Shown here in pieces: positions 25,507 to 34,889 of a stretch of DNA of 49,922 bases. Positions within the stretch are counted from its first letter, which is position 1. Each line of letters begins with the position of its first letter. The DNA is from Bacteroidota bacterium (GTDB taxonomy: Bacteria; Bacteroidota; Bacteroidia; JABDFU01). The notes below the pieces were generated by a model. That model searched no databases, was not told the DNA's origin, and saw only the letters and a program-made list of their open reading frames with translations. The DNA lies in contig JABDEY010000008.1 of the NCBI GenBank assembly GCA_013286805.1, positions 1 to 49,922 of the forward strand, in the 5' to 3' direction. A program made the translations under genes and the position numbers.

Positions 25507-25914
25507 ATGAAGAAATATATTCCATTTGATTTTGTTTTAGATCGCTTAGTCCAACTGGGTCCTATTATAAAACCTATGTTTGGTTGCTATGGAGTTTATA
25601 TTGGAGAGAAAATAATGTTAATCCTCAGGAACAGAAAGGATCATAGTCTGGATAACGGCGTATGGCTGGCGACCTCCAAAGAATATCATATTAGCCTGAA
25701 AAAAGAACTTCCTTCCCTTCGTTCGATTGATTTACTGGGTAATGGGGATACTAATTGGCAGATATTGCCATTGGAGTCGGATGATTTTGAAGAATCTGTC
25801 ATTAGAACCTGTGAACTGATATTATCAGGAGACGAACGAATCGGGAAAATTCCCAAACCTAAAAAGAAAAAAAAAGGTCCAAAAAAATCCGAATTCAAAA
25901 AAAACCATGAATGA
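25507..25914 (+). CDS. TfoX N-terminal domain protein
   Basis: The 135-residue product resembles the TfoX/Sxy N-terminal domain: the order KPMFGCYGVYIGEKIMLIL, then VWLATSKEYHISLKK, then a final basic tail rich in lysine (PKPKKKKKGPKKSEFKKN). In gamma-proteobacteria TfoX/Sxy controls competence genes; in Bacteroidota these single-domain proteins have no set role. The lysine tail suggests nucleic-acid contact. It sits between a P-loop kinase and a GNAT gene with 7 nt or overlapping spacing (the GNAT ATG overlaps its end by 8 nt), so it is part of a tight operon. Confidence 0.78.
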   Translation: MKKYIPFDFVLDRLVQLGPIIKPMFGCYGVYIGEKIMLILRNRKDHSLDNGVWLATSKEYHISLKKELPSLRSIDLLGNGDTNWQILPLESDDFEESVIRTCELILSGDERIGKIPKPKKKKKGPKKSEFKKNHE

Positions 25915-26449
25915 AATGAATTTTGACAATTTCTCCATCAGGCTGCTACGTATGTATGATTTATCGGCATACTACCAATTAATCGAAAGGAACAGGAAAC
26001 GGCTGGAGGATTTTTTTACAGGAACGGTTTCCAAAACACAAACCCTTGAAAAAACTGAGACCTTCTTGAAAGAAATCACTAAAAAAGCGGAAGAGAAGAC
26101 CTATTTCCCATTCGTTATAGTGGATACCGTCACTGATTTATTTGTTGGTTTTGTGGACTTTAAAAACATAGACTGGAGCGTTCCCAAGGCAGAAATAGGT
26201 TTCTATATGGACGAAAAATATGCTGGCAAAGGTTATGGCTCCAGAGCCCTTTCCTTAATTACTGAACATGGGTTTGATGTACTTGGGTTTAAAAAATTGT
26301 TCCTTCGAACACATCAAAGTAATTCCGCATCACGAAGAATTGCCGAAAAATGCGGATTTGAAATGGAAGGAACCCTACGCAGAGATTATAAAACCACAGC
26401 GGGGGAACTGATTGATTTGCTGTATTATGGAAAACTGTCAAAAGGGTAA
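25907..26449 (+). CDS. GNAT family N-acetyltransferase (RimJ/RimL-like)
   Basis: The 180-residue protein fits the RimJ/RimL/YdaF group of GNAT acetyltransferases. It has FVGFVDFKNIDWSVPKAEIGFYMDEKYAGKGYGSRALSLI, in which KYAGKGYGSRA is the acetyl-CoA pyrophosphate-binding loop (Q/RxxGxG/A type), and later KLFLRTHQSNSASRRIAEKCGFEMEGTLRRD, the typical closing block. The substrate may be a ribosomal protein N-terminus or a small molecule; not readable here. It overlaps the TfoX-N gene by 8 nt and hrpB begins 3 nt after it. Confidence 0.87.
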   Translation: MNEMNFDNFSIRLLRMYDLSAYYQLIERNRKRLEDFFTGTVSKTQTLEKTETFLKEITKKAEEKTYFPFVIVDTVTDLFVGFVDFKNIDWSVPKAEIGFYMDEKYAGKGYGSRALSLITEHGFDVLGFKKLFLRTHQSNSASRRIAEKCGFEMEGTLRRDYKTTAGELIDLLYYGKLSKG

Positions 26450-26452
26450 ATT

Positions 26453-29017
26453 TTGTCCAGCCTCCCCATATTCGAAGTTATCCCCGAAGTAAAAGCTCTT
26501 CTTGCCACAAACAAGATAGTCATCCTGCAGGCTCCGCCGGGAGCAGGGAAATCAACCATATTACCAATTCATTTATTGAATGAACCCTGGATGCAAGGAA
26601 AAAAAATAATAATGCTGGAGCCAAGGCGACTGGCTGCCCGATCAGTTGCAAGCCGTATGGCTTCCCTGCTGAAAGAGGATTTGGGAAAAACAATAGGCTA
26701 CCGGATTCGTTTTGAAACTAAAATAGGTTCAGCTACCCGTATAGAAGTTGTAACGGAAGGCCTCCTGACCCGAATGATGCAAACAGATAATGCACTTAGC
26801 GGTATAGGACTGATCATCTTCGACGAGTTTCATGAGCGAAGCCTCCATGCTGATCTGGCATTGGCCCTCTCCCGTCAGGTTCAACAAGTATTAAGAGAAG
26901 ACCTGCGCATACTAATCATGTCGGCAACAATGGACAGCAATAAGCTCTCCGGTGTATTGGAAGGTGCTCCTGTTGTAAATTCCCAGGGAAGGCAATTCCC
27001 GGTCAGAATAAATTACCTGAATACAAATCCATTAGATTATATTCAGCTGAGCATGACCAGGGCCATTCGCCAGGCTCTGGAGGAAAACAAGGGTGATATT
27101 CTTGCATTCCTGCCAGGCGCAGGAGAAATTTTACGTACAGCTCAATTACTCAAAGAGGGGCAGGTAAATGCACTCATTTATCCCTTATATGGAGACCTCT
27201 CCATGCAGGAGCAACAGAAAGCCATTCTGCCGGACCCCGGAGGAAGGCGAAAAATTATTCTGGCAACCTCCATCGCAGAAACCTCATTGACGATTGAGGG
27301 TATAACAGTTGTGATTGACAGCGGACTGTCCCGTGTTCCGAAATTTTCCCTGCAAACCGGTCTTACCCGCTTGGAAACGGTCAAACTGACGAAAGACACA
27401 GCAGAGCAACGTTCAGGCCGTGCAGGCAGAATGGGCCCCGGAACCTGTTACAGATTATGGAATGAAGCTGTCCAACTGCACCTGAACCCTCATCGCAACC
27501 CCGAAATAACAGATGCCGATCTTGCGCCTTTATTGCTGGAATTAAATCAGTGGGGAATTAAAAACCCGGATGAATTAGCCTGGGTAACAAAACCTCCGGA
27601 ATCAGCAGTTCGGCAAGCAAGGGAATTACTTCGGCAATTGGGTGCGATTAAGCAATTGGGTGCGATTAGGCAGTTGGATACAATTGCGCAAGATTCCATT
27701 ACCGAAATGGGAAAAGAAATGGCGCAGCTTCCTACCCACCCCCGCATCGCTTTTATGCTCCTCTTAGCGCGAGCAGAAGACAAGAATACAGGAAGTTCAA
27801 ATCTTACCTCACTTGCCATAGACATAGCCGCTCTGCTCGAAGAACGCGACCCTCTGTCAAAAGAAGCCGGGGCCGACCTTACCCTGAGGGTGGAAATCCT
27901 GCGCAAATCAAGAAACAAAGAATATGTAAATGCAGACCGTAATTTATTGGAACGCATTGACCGGCTTGCAAAATTCTGGCGCTCTTATTTCAAGATTGCT
28001 CCTCATTCCGGCACTGGTATTGGCAATTCCGCTCCGGCAGCAGAGGATATTGGGAAACTACTTGCCGCAGCTTATCCCGAACGTCTTGCTAAACAAATTG
28101 ACAAAAACAAACCGCGCTATCGTCTGGCGAATGGCCGAATTGCAAAGTTAGCGGAAGCCGATCCGCTAATCCATGATGAATGGCTTTCTGTCGCCCACCT
28201 CGATGCCGGTTCAGCAGAAGGCAGGATTTTTCTTGCTGCTCCTGTGAATCCGGATGACCTTTTGCACCTCGCTGATTTAAAAGAAGAAATTCATTGGGAC
28301 ACTGAAAAGGGAACGATAAGTGGTGCACTCGAAACACGAATCGGAAACATCATACTTGATCGCAGCCAGTTAAAAAATATTCCCACTGAACAAAAAATTC
28401 CAATACTTTGTGAAGCCATTCGCAAAGAAGGTTTGGAGAAAATGCTAAACTTTACTGAACAAGTTGCAGGATGGCAGGCAAGGATCATGAGTTTGGGCGT
28501 TTGGAGACCAGCAGAATTATGGCCCGATGTCAGTAACGAACACTTATTGGAAACGATTGAACGCTGGCTTGCTCCATGGCTAAATAACGTAACTAAACGG
28601 GAAGAACTAAAAAACATTGACCTCGTCCTGCTGCTTCAGAGCGTATTACCTCCGGATTTAAATCAGCACCTCGATAAGCTTGCGCCAATAAATCTAAAAG
28701 TTCCAAGCGGTTCCCTGATTCCTTTGAAGTATTTCATGGACGGAAGAGCGCCTGAGATTCACGTTCGGCTGCAGGAAGTATTCGGCCTTTTGGAAACACC
28801 CCTGATCAATGATGGAAGAACTAAAGTATTAATACATCTGCTTTCCCCTGCCCGCAGGCCTGTTCAGGTAACCCAGGACCTGAAAAGTTTTTGGACAACC
28901 ACCTATTCAGAAGTCAGGAAAGAACTCCGGATTCGCTACCCACGGCATTCCTGGCCGGAAGACCCCTGGACTGCCGAAGCAGTCAGGGGAGTAAAACCAA
29001 AAACGAAAAAAGGCTAA
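26453..29017 (+). CDS. hrpB: HrpB-type DEAH-box ATP-dependent helicase
   Basis: HrpB-like proteins are DExH-box helicases of about 820-860 residues; this one has 854. Walker A is APPGAGKST (27-35), motif II is the HrpB-specific DEFH at about 124-127 (FDEFHERSLHADL), motif III is MSATMDS, and GRAGRMGPGTCYRLW marks the C-terminal RecA core. The C-terminal HrpB domain contains RYPRHSWPEDP. The biological role is still uncertain. The start is TTG 26453: the upstream GNAT stop is 3 nt away and the next ATG is after Walker A. An 18-bp in-frame repeat (27632-27685) adds three hexapeptide copies of the RQLGAI type in a linker. Confidence 0.93.
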   Translation: MSSLPIFEVIPEVKALLATNKIVILQAPPGAGKSTILPIHLLNEPWMQGKKIIMLEPRRLAARSVASRMASLLKEDLGKTIGYRIRFETKIGSATRIEVVTEGLLTRMMQTDNALSGIGLIIFDEFHERSLHADLALALSRQVQQVLREDLRILIMSATMDSNKLSGVLEGAPVVNSQGRQFPVRINYLNTNPLDYIQLSMTRAIRQALEENKGDILAFLPGAGEILRTAQLLKEGQVNALIYPLYGDLSMQEQQKAILPDPGGRRKIILATSIAETSLTIEGITVVIDSGLSRVPKFSLQTGLTRLETVKLTKDTAEQRSGRAGRMGPGTCYRLWNEAVQLHLNPHRNPEITDADLAPLLLELNQWGIKNPDELAWVTKPPESAVRQARELLRQLGAIKQLGAIRQLDTIAQDSITEMGKEMAQLPTHPRIAFMLLLARAEDKNTGSSNLTSLAIDIAALLEERDPLSKEAGADLTLRVEILRKSRNKEYVNADRNLLERIDRLAKFWRSYFKIAPHSGTGIGNSAPAAEDIGKLLAAAYPERLAKQIDKNKPRYRLANGRIAKLAEADPLIHDEWLSVAHLDAGSAEGRIFLAAPVNPDDLLHLADLKEEIHWDTEKGTISGALETRIGNIILDRSQLKNIPTEQKIPILCEAIRKEGLEKMLNFTEQVAGWQARIMSLGVWRPAELWPDVSNEHLLETIERWLAPWLNNVTKREELKNIDLVLLLQSVLPPDLNQHLDKLAPINLKVPSGSLIPLKYFMDGRAPEIHVRLQEVFGLLETPLINDGRTKVLIHLLSPARRPVQVTQDLKSFWTTTYSEVRKELRIRYPRHSWPEDPWTAEAVRGVKPKTKKG
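27632..27685 (+). repeat. 18-bp in-frame tandem triplication inside hrpB
   Basis: The units cggcaattgggtgcgatt, aagcaattgggtgcgatt and aggcagttggatacaatt give RQLGAI, KQLGAI and RQLDTI. The period is a multiple of 3, so the frame is kept. Confidence 0.85.
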
Positions 29018-29050
29018 AGCCAGAAGATAAAATTTCCGTAAATTCACCAC

Positions 29051-29581
29051 ATGAGCGATAAAGTAGTTTTCAGGTTGGTTTTTGCAGTGTCCATAGTAGT
29101 ATTCTTACTGGTTCTGGTTTTGAACCGCAGATTAATTCCTGCCCCTGAACACTTTCCCTTGTTTATTTATCAACTGCCCAAGCTGCATGCCCTGCTCAAC
29201 GGAACGTGCAGCATACTGCTTATTTGTACGTTCTTCGCCATCAAGCGCAAAAATATTGCCTTGCATAAAAAGTTGAATATTACCGCTTTCTTTTTATCCT
29301 CATTATTTTTAATTTCCTATGTCACTTATCACTACCTGGCCGGTGATACCGCATACCCTGCAGAAAACCCCTTACGCCCCCTTTATCTTTTTATCCTGAC
29401 CTCCCATATTTTTTTAGCCGCAGTGGTACTTCCCCTTATTCTCTTATCCTTCTACCGGGGGCTACAGGGGCAGATTGAAAAACATAAAAAGCTTGTTCAC
29501 TGGAGTTTCCCGATCTGGCTTTATGTAACCGTTACCGGAGTAGTTGTTTATTTAATGATATCCCCCTACTATGCACACTAA
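29051..29581 (+). CDS. DUF420 membrane protein
   Basis: The 176-residue protein has about five transmembrane helices and conserved histidines in the DUF420 pattern: KLHALLNGTCSILL, ALHKKLNITAFFLSSLFL, YVTYHYLAGDT, TSHIFLAAVVLPL and KHKKLVHWSFPIWLYVTVTGVVVY. DUF420 genes are commonly next to cytochrome c oxidase assembly genes, and a haem or copper role has been suggested, but the function is unproven. The next gene (a CxxC protein) often lies beside it in Bacteroidota as I recall. The start ATG at 29051 is the first good one after hrpB. Confidence 0.88.
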   Translation: MSDKVVFRLVFAVSIVVFLLVLVLNRRLIPAPEHFPLFIYQLPKLHALLNGTCSILLICTFFAIKRKNIALHKKLNITAFFLSSLFLISYVTYHYLAGDTAYPAENPLRPLYLFILTSHIFLAAVVLPLILLSFYRGLQGQIEKHKKLVHWSFPIWLYVTVTGVVVYLMISPYYAH

Positions 29582-29858
29582 ACGCGCAAAACGCTTATTG
29601 ATAAACGATAACCGATTACCGATCACCTGTTGTATAATGTTATTAATGCTCCTTTTATCCTTTGATACATTCTCCCAATGCGCCATGTGCAAAGCAAATG
29701 CAGAAAGCAGTCTCAGAAATGGCTCCTCCATTGCAAAAGGGCTTAATACGGGCATTTTGTATTTAATGGCTGTCCCTTATCTTATGCTGGGCTTTATTTT
29801 CAGGGCACAGATTAAATCATTTTACCTCCGCCTGAAAAACAATTGGAATACAAAATAG
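29571..29858 (+). CDS. Small CxxC-containing membrane protein, probably membrane-associated oxidase accessory
   Basis: The 95-residue ORF has a hydrophobic segment (CCIMLLMLLLSFDTFSQ) looking like a signal peptide, then QCAMCKANAESSLRNGSSIAKGLNTGILYLMAVPYLMLGFIFRAQ, with a CxxC pair and a second transmembrane helix. The start is uncertain: the ATG at 29571 (overlapping DUF420 by 11 nt) gives a basic n-region that passes through the heptamer array, while ATG 29637 would leave that array upstream of the gene. A metal or redox role is suggested by the CxxC and by the DUF420 neighbour, not shown. The recX start overlaps its end by 16 nt. Confidence 0.7.
   Translation: MHTKRAKRLLINDNRLPITCCIMLLMLLLSFDTFSQCAMCKANAESSLRNGSSIAKGLNTGILYLMAVPYLMLGFIFRAQIKSFYLRLKNNWNTK
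29600..29627. repeat. Degenerate heptanucleotide array (four units)
   Basis: The units GATAAAC, GATAACC, GATTACC and GATCACC follow one another, within or just upstream of the 29571 ORF. The same heptamers (GATCACC, GATTACC) make up the array at 38401-38518. Confidence 0.75.
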
Positions 29859-30283
29859 CTTTATCAAAAGCTCAAAAATATTGCGCTTATCAGGAGCGCT
29901 GTCACAAAGAAATTCGTGAAAAACTTAGCACCTGGAAAATTCTACCCGAACCTGCAGATGACATAATTGCTCAGCTTATTAAAGATAACTACCTGAATGA
30001 AGAACGTTTTGCGCTTACTTTTGCCGGTGGAAAATTTCGCATAAAGAAATGGGGAAGAATAAAAATAAGGCTGGAACTTGAGAAGAAAAAAATAAGTGCT
30101 TACTGCATTAAGCAGGCACTGGAAGCCATTGAAGAGAAATCTTATCTGCAAACCCTGGATCAACTCCTGAAGGTTCGTGCTAAATCAATAAAACAACTTA
30201 ACCCCATCCAGCGCAGTTATGCAATTGGGCAATATGCTATTTCGAGGGGTTTTGAGCCGGAATTGGTTTGGGAAAGGGTTTAA
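29843..30283 (+). CDS. recX: RecX, regulator of RecA
   Basis: The 146-residue protein matches RecX: the helical repeat KAQKYCAYQERCHKEIREKL, IIAQLIKDNYLNEERFALTFAGGKFRIKKWGRIKIRLEL, KKISAYCIKQALEAI, then the C-terminal IQRSYAIGQYAISRGFEPELVW. RecX inhibits RecA filament formation in the cytoplasm. The start is TTG 29843: there is no ATG before the first repeat, and the family's normal length supports it. It overlaps the small CxxC protein gene by 16 nt. Confidence 0.92.
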   Translation: MEYKIALSKAQKYCAYQERCHKEIREKLSTWKILPEPADDIIAQLIKDNYLNEERFALTFAGGKFRIKKWGRIKIRLELEKKKISAYCIKQALEAIEEKSYLQTLDQLLKVRAKSIKQLNPIQRSYAIGQYAISRGFEPELVWERV

Positions 30284-30383
30284 ATAGTCTTGCTTTGCTT
30301 TTGCGAAGCTTAGTCTAGCCTATGCATGTGCTGGCTCAAATAACCTGTGGCAATTTGCCCTGCCTGCCTGGAGGAGCGAAAAT

Positions 30384-30411
30384 AAAAAAAGCTGCCCTTT
30401 TTGGGGGCAGC
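30384..30411 (-). terminator. Intrinsic terminator of the gcvP/T9SS-A transcript
   Basis: On the minus strand, GCTGCCC pairs with GGGCAGC around a 7-nt loop and is followed by a run of seven T. It lies 26 nt after the T9SS-A stop codon. The plus side shows a weaker T-run, so it may also stop readthrough from recX. Confidence 0.85.
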
Positions 30412-30436
30412 CCTTTTCAAAGAAGTACAAATCAGA

Positions 30437-31819
30437 TTACTTCACAATAATCATTCTCTTGGTAATACGGCTGGTTCCCGCAGTCAGCGTATAAAAATAC
30501 ATTCCTGCCTGAAGTGTACCAGAGTTCAATTGTATGGTATGCACGCCAATTGCCTGCTTGCCTTGTTCGATTGTTTGAACTTTCTGGCCGGTAATATCAA
30601 ATACTTCAAGGCTTACTCCAACATTTTCCGCCAGTGAATAGTTGATCACAGTTACATCAGAAAACGGGTTAGGAACGTTCTGACTAACATTCAGGTTTGC
30701 AGGAGTTATCTCATTGATTCCTGTAAAGCTGCTGGTTTGAGTAAGTTTGTAATAGAATTCATGCGCCTGGTACGAATAACCTAAATTCCACGCCCAGGAA
30801 GGAGTGTAAAGAGAATCCCAACCACCTGCATTTCCTCCTGGATCCAGGTTATAACGGGTACTGGTTGGTATGACAGAAGAAACATTCCAGTCGCATGGAT
30901 GCGACGCCTTACCGTTGCAATAAGTATAAGTACCATATGTACCTTTACCTGCCGCATCTCCATTCACTTCATTGGTGATAATGCCCATCGTATTCATATT
31001 ATGCCAACCGAAGGTTGTTGTATCAGAATAAGCTGGTCCACCCGATTTAAAGGTAACAGCTGTTGCCAGCAATTTTCCTGCAGCGACGGAAAAACGGTTT
31101 GTATTAAAATACTTTACCGGAAATCCAGTGGTAGGGTTAGTTGTTGAGTCAGCAACTGTCAAAGGAATCTTAAAAGTAACTGCATTTTTAGCTATAGGAG
31201 CATTTGTTCCATGGGAATATTGCTGCGCATCAAAGAAAACGGTGTCCGAAGCATAATTAGCAGTCTGACCGGTAAAATAATAAGGTCCGACCAGATTACC
31301 TGCAGTAGCACTTGAATAAAGCGTAACGATCATGGTATCAACCACAGTAGGAGCAGTAGAACGCAGGTAGTTCAATCCAACTCCCATAGAGTCAACTGTA
31401 TAAGCGCTCTTTGAATTCAATTGATAGACACCACCAGCTATGTTGGTAGCGTTTAACACAAAATCTGAAGATTTAACATCCAGAATTTGTGCTGCGCTTT
31501 CAAATTGTATATGTACTGTAGTTGTGTAGTAATTTTTAAGCAGTGGCAGGGAGTCAAAATTTAACGGTAACCAGTTTACATAAGAAATATTACCTGATTG
31601 TGCATTTGCAGCATCAGCGTAACTTAACCAGTAAACAACTGTATCTGCGGAGGCCGTAGCCATCTGAACATTACTGGTTCTGGCTTTTCCGGCAATTTTT
31701 TTTCCGTTCATCGCCTTTTGCAGCTGATTCACATGCTTAATACCTGGAACAAATTCCACTTGCGCAAAAGCAGCCCCTGCAAGTATCACTGACGCAATAA
31801 ACAAAGTAACTTTTTTCAT
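30437..31819 (-). CDS. Secreted protein with type-A T9SS sorting domain
   Basis: The 460-residue product has a signal peptide (KKVTLFIASVILAGAAFAQ) and a type-A T9SS C-terminal domain from about residue 385 (NVPNPFSDVTVINYSL ... AGMYFYTLTAGTSRITKRMIIVK). The middle, residues 45-380, is beta-rich with many Thr/Ser/Asn and repeated DTxx motifs; I do not recognise a family. It should be exported across the outer membrane by the T9SS. It is 31 nt downstream of gcvP on the same strand and before a clear terminator, so it is probably co-transcribed with, or read from, gcvP, a strange partner for a secreted protein. Confidence 0.82.
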   Translation of the reverse strand: MKKVTLFIASVILAGAAFAQVEFVPGIKHVNQLQKAMNGKKIAGKARTSNVQMATASADTVVYWLSYADAANAQSGNISYVNWLPLNFDSLPLLKNYYTTTVHIQFESAAQILDVKSSDFVLNATNIAGGVYQLNSKSAYTVDSMGVGLNYLRSTAPTVVDTMIVTLYSSATAGNLVGPYYFTGQTANYASDTVFFDAQQYSHGTNAPIAKNAVTFKIPLTVADSTTNPTTGFPVKYFNTNRFSVAAGKLLATAVTFKSGGPAYSDTTTFGWHNMNTMGIITNEVNGDAAGKGTYGTYTYCNGKASHPCDWNVSSVIPTSTRYNLDPGGNAGGWDSLYTPSWAWNLGYSYQAHEFYYKLTQTSSFTGINEITPANLNVSQNVPNPFSDVTVINYSLAENVGVSLEVFDITGQKVQTIEQGKQAIGVHTIQLNSGTLQAGMYFYTLTAGTSRITKRMIIVK

Positions 31820-31850
31820 TTTAAATTGATTTTTAGATATGACGTTATTC

Positions 31851-34772
31851 CTATTTATTCTCGGTTACGAAGTTAATACTTTCCTCATTAATATCAAAAT
31901 ACTGTTCCAGAGGCGGGCATGAACATATCAGGTTCCGGTCCCCCTGCGCATTATCCACCCTGGCAACGGAAGGCCAGAACTTATTATCCTGCACCCATTT
32001 TAAAGGATAAGCAGCCTTTTCCCTGGAATAACTGTGTGTCCAGTCTGAGCAAACGACAGATTTAACAGTATGGGGAGCATTCTTAATTACATTGTCCAAG
32101 GCATCGTATTTGCCTTCAGCAATCTCCTGTATTTCTTTACGAATGGAAATCATGGCTTCACAAAAACGATCCAACTCAGTCCTTGACTCACTTTCAGTCG
32201 GTTCTATCATAAGTGTGTCATGTACCGGAAATCCTACGGTAGGAGCATGAAAGCCATAATCCATCAGGCGTTTCGCAATATCCCCTACTTCAACTCCTGC
32301 GCTGCGCTTAAAATCCACACAATTGAGTATCATTTCATGAGCCACCCTTCCGTTTTTGCCGACATATAATATGGGATAATGATCTTTCAACACTTCCTTC
32401 ATGTAATTCGCATTCAGTATGGCCAGTTGGGTTGCTTCAGTCATTCCCTCAGCTCCCAGCATCTTTATATAACCATAGGAAATAATCAGTATCAGTGCAC
32501 TTCCCCAGGGAGCGGCAGAAACAGCAGAAATCCCTTGCTCACCGCCTGTTTTTACCAAAGTATGTGAAGGCAGAAAAGGAACGAGGTGCTTCGCAACTCC
32601 AATTGGACCCATTCCTGGCCCTCCTCCTCCATGAGGAATAGCGAATGTCTTATGCAGGTTCAGGTGACAGACATCAGCCCCAATGTTACCGGGATTCGTA
32701 AGACCTACCTGTGCATTCATATTGGCCCCATCCATATATACCTGTCCTCCGTTCCCATGCACAATTTTTGTGATCTTCTGAATGCTTTCTTCAAAGACAC
32801 CATGAGTTGAAGGATACGTGACCATGAGACAGGAAAGCTGATCCTTATAGGTCTCCGCCTTTTCTTTCAGGTCATTTACCTCAATATTGCCCACTGCATC
32901 ACATTTAACCACCACAATTTTCAGACCGGCCATAGCTGCACTTGCAGGGTTAGTACCATGGGCCGATGAAGGTATTAGAGCAATATTCCTGTGTCCTTGC
33001 CCTCTTGAATTATGATACGCCCGGATAACCATCAAACCTGCATATTCGCCCTGAGCGCCGGAATTTGGTTGAAAGCTCATGGCGGCAAAACCAGTGATTG
33101 CTGATAAGTCTTTGTCTAATTCTTTGAAGATTTGCTGATACCCTTTCGTCTGATCAACCGGAGCAAAAGGATGAATGTTGGCAAACTCGGGCCAGGTTAT
33201 AGGGAAAAGTTCAGATGCAGCATTCAATTTCATGGTGCAGGATCCAAGGGGTATCATGGAATGCGTAAGTGAAAGATCTTTGTTCTCCAGACGCTTGATA
33301 TACCTCATCAGTTCGGTTTCGGAATGCCAGGAATTAAAAACAGCATGGGTCATGAACAAGGACTTTCGATGCGCGAAAGAAACCAGCAAAGGCGAGCGAT
33401 GGGAGCTAATCTGCTCCACTGAAATTTGTCCGGGTTGTCTTCCCATCAATTCTGCAAAAACGGAAATGATATCATTCACATCATCAGAGCCGGTCGTTTG
33501 ATCCAAAGCAATGATAACCACATCATCCCCGGAGTATCTGAAATTAAGTTCATTTTTCAGCGCGATCGCTTCAACCTGTTTGCACGTAAAACCAGTCGGC
33601 AGTTTTAGCTGAAGCGTATCAAAAAACAGCTCGTGCTCCACAACACAGCCGGCCTTTCGCAATTCCTGCGCCAGCAGACAGGTGGAAAAATGTACCTGCT
33701 CTGCGATTCCTTTCAGACCTTTAGGGCCATGGTAGACGGCATACATGCCGGCCATGATAGCAAGCAAAGCCTGTGCTGTACAAATGTTGGAAGTAGCCTT
33801 ATCCCTGCGTATATGCTGTTCACGGGTTTGCAAGGCCATGCGCAATGCCGGATTTCCCTGTGCATCAACCGATACGCCAATGATTCGCCCCGGCAGCAAC
33901 CGTTTGTATTCCTCTTTACAGGCAAAAAAAGCTGCATGCGGACCTCCGTAACCCATTGGCACACCAAAACGCTGGGAGTTGCCAAACACCACATCAGCAC
34001 CCCATTCCCCCGGAGGAGTTAAAAGGGTTAGTGCCAGAAGGTCTGTTGCCACAGCCAATGCAGCATCAGCTGTCTTCAGGCGCTTTACAAAACCTGAAAA
34101 ATCCTGAACAGCACCATTCATTGCCGGATATTGAACCAAAGCTCCGTATATCTTATCACTCAACTGAACCGTTTTCCAGTCTCCTGTTTCAATTTTGATT
34201 CCCAGCGGCAAGGCCCTGGTCTTAAGCACATCCAGTGTCTGAGGATAAACTTCCTCTGACACAAAAAATACATTTGCATCCCGCTTTTGAGATTCCTTCG
34301 AACGATTACTGTACAGCATAACCATAGCCTCGGCTCCTGCTGTTGCCTCATCCAGTAAAGAAGCATTGGCAATTGGCAAACCGCATAGATCAATTACCAT
34401 CGTCTGAAAATTCAATAAGGCCTCCAGCCTTCCCTGAGAAATTTCCGCCTGATAAGGCGTATAGGCCGTATACCAGCCCGGGTTCTCCAGTATGTTCCGC
34501 TGTATGACTGAAGGGACAATCGTTCCGGAATATCCCAAACCAATATAGCTGCGGAATACTTTATTTTTGGAAGCTATCTTTTTTAAGCTTTTCAGGTACT
34601 GAAATTCGCTCAGTCCGGCCTTGATTTTTAAAGGCTTCTTCAGGCGTATGCCATCCGGAATTGTCTGCGCTATTAATTCGTCTGCCGAAGCAGCTCCAAT
34701 TTTGCGAAGCATCTTATTTATTTCTGTTTCACCGGAGCCGTTGTGGCGGTTTGCAAATTTGTCTTTATACAT
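31851..34772 (-). CDS. gcvP: GcvP, glycine dehydrogenase (decarboxylating), P protein
   Basis: GcvP is the PLP-dependent P protein of the glycine cleavage system, decarboxylating glycine and passing the aminomethyl group to the H protein. The protein is 973 residues from the ATG at 34772 and is full length (E. coli 957). The PLP lysine is in [21 protein letters not shown]; other blocks are [48 protein letters not shown] and [14 protein letters not shown]-like [16 protein letters not shown]. The track's start (18 residues further) lies upstream of a perfect -7 box at 34800-34807, so the internal ATG is preferred. No gcvT or gcvH is nearby. Confidence 0.96.
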   Translation of the reverse strand: MYKDKFANRHNGSGETEINKMLRKIGAASADELIAQTIPDGIRLKKPLKIKAGLSEFQYLKSLKKIASKNKVFRSYIGLGYSGTIVPSVIQRNILENPGWYTAYTPYQAEISQGRLEALLNFQTMVIDLCGLPIANASLLDEATAGAEAMVMLYSNRSKESQKRDANVFFVSEEVYPQTLDVLKTRALPLGIKIETGDWKTVQLSDKIYGALVQYPAMNGAVQDFSGFVKRLKTADAALAVATDLLALTLLTPPGEWGADVVFGNSQRFGVPMGYGGPHAAFFACKEEYKRLLPGRIIGVSVDAQGNPALRMALQTREQHIRRDKATSNICTAQALLAIMAGMYAVYHGPKGLKGIAEQVHFSTCLLAQELRKAGCVVEHELFFDTLQLKLPTGFTCKQVEAIALKNELNFRYSGDDVVIIALDQTTGSDDVNDIISVFAELMGRQPGQISVEQISSHRSPLLVSFAHRKSLFMTHAVFNSWHSETELMRYIKRLENKDLSLTHSMIPLGSCTMKLNAASELFPITWPEFANIHPFAPVDQTKGYQQIFKELDKDLSAITGFAAMSFQPNSGAQGEYAGLMVIRAYHNSRGQGHRNIALIPSSAHGTNPASAAMAGLKIVVVKCDAVGNIEVNDLKEKAETYKDQLSCLMVTYPSTHGVFEESIQKITKIVHGNGGQVYMDGANMNAQVGLTNPGNIGADVCHLNLHKTFAIPHGGGGPGMGPIGVAKHLVPFLPSHTLVKTGGEQGISAVSAAPWGSALILIISYGYIKMLGAEGMTEATQLAILNANYMKEVLKDHYPILYVGKNGRVAHEMILNCVDFKRSAGVEVGDIAKRLMDYGFHAPTVGFPVHDTLMIEPTESESRTELDRFCEAMISIRKEIQEIAEGKYDALDNVIKNAPHTVKSVVCSDWTHSYSREKAAYPLKWVQDNKFWPSVARVDNAQGDRNLICSCPPLEQYFDINEESINFVTENK

Positions 34773-34799
34773 AATACAGGCCTGATTTTTTTGGGGACT

Positions 34800-34807
34800 C
34801 AAAGTTA
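34800..34807 (-). promoter_or_regulatory. -7 box of gcvP
   Basis: TAACTTTG on the minus strand is a perfect TAnnTTTG match, 27 nt upstream of the preferred gcvP ATG. Confidence 0.6.
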
Positions 34808-34875
34808 AGAAAAAGTAAAGAAGCACTATTCATTTTTTGTGTTCCAATTAAATGCCTTAATTGCCTGCCTTAATT

Positions 34876-34883
34876 TATCTTTA
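34876..34883 (+). promoter_or_regulatory. Possible -7 box of the UbiA-like gene
   Basis: TATCTTTA matches TAnnTTTG at all but the last base. It would put transcription at about 34890, right at the TTG proposed as start. Confidence 0.35.
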
Positions 34884-34889
34884 CACCCA

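Noticed and set aside
29039-29046. TAAATTCA as -7 box of the DUF420 gene
   Set aside because: Two mismatches to TAnnTTTG and placed too close to the start; not enough support.
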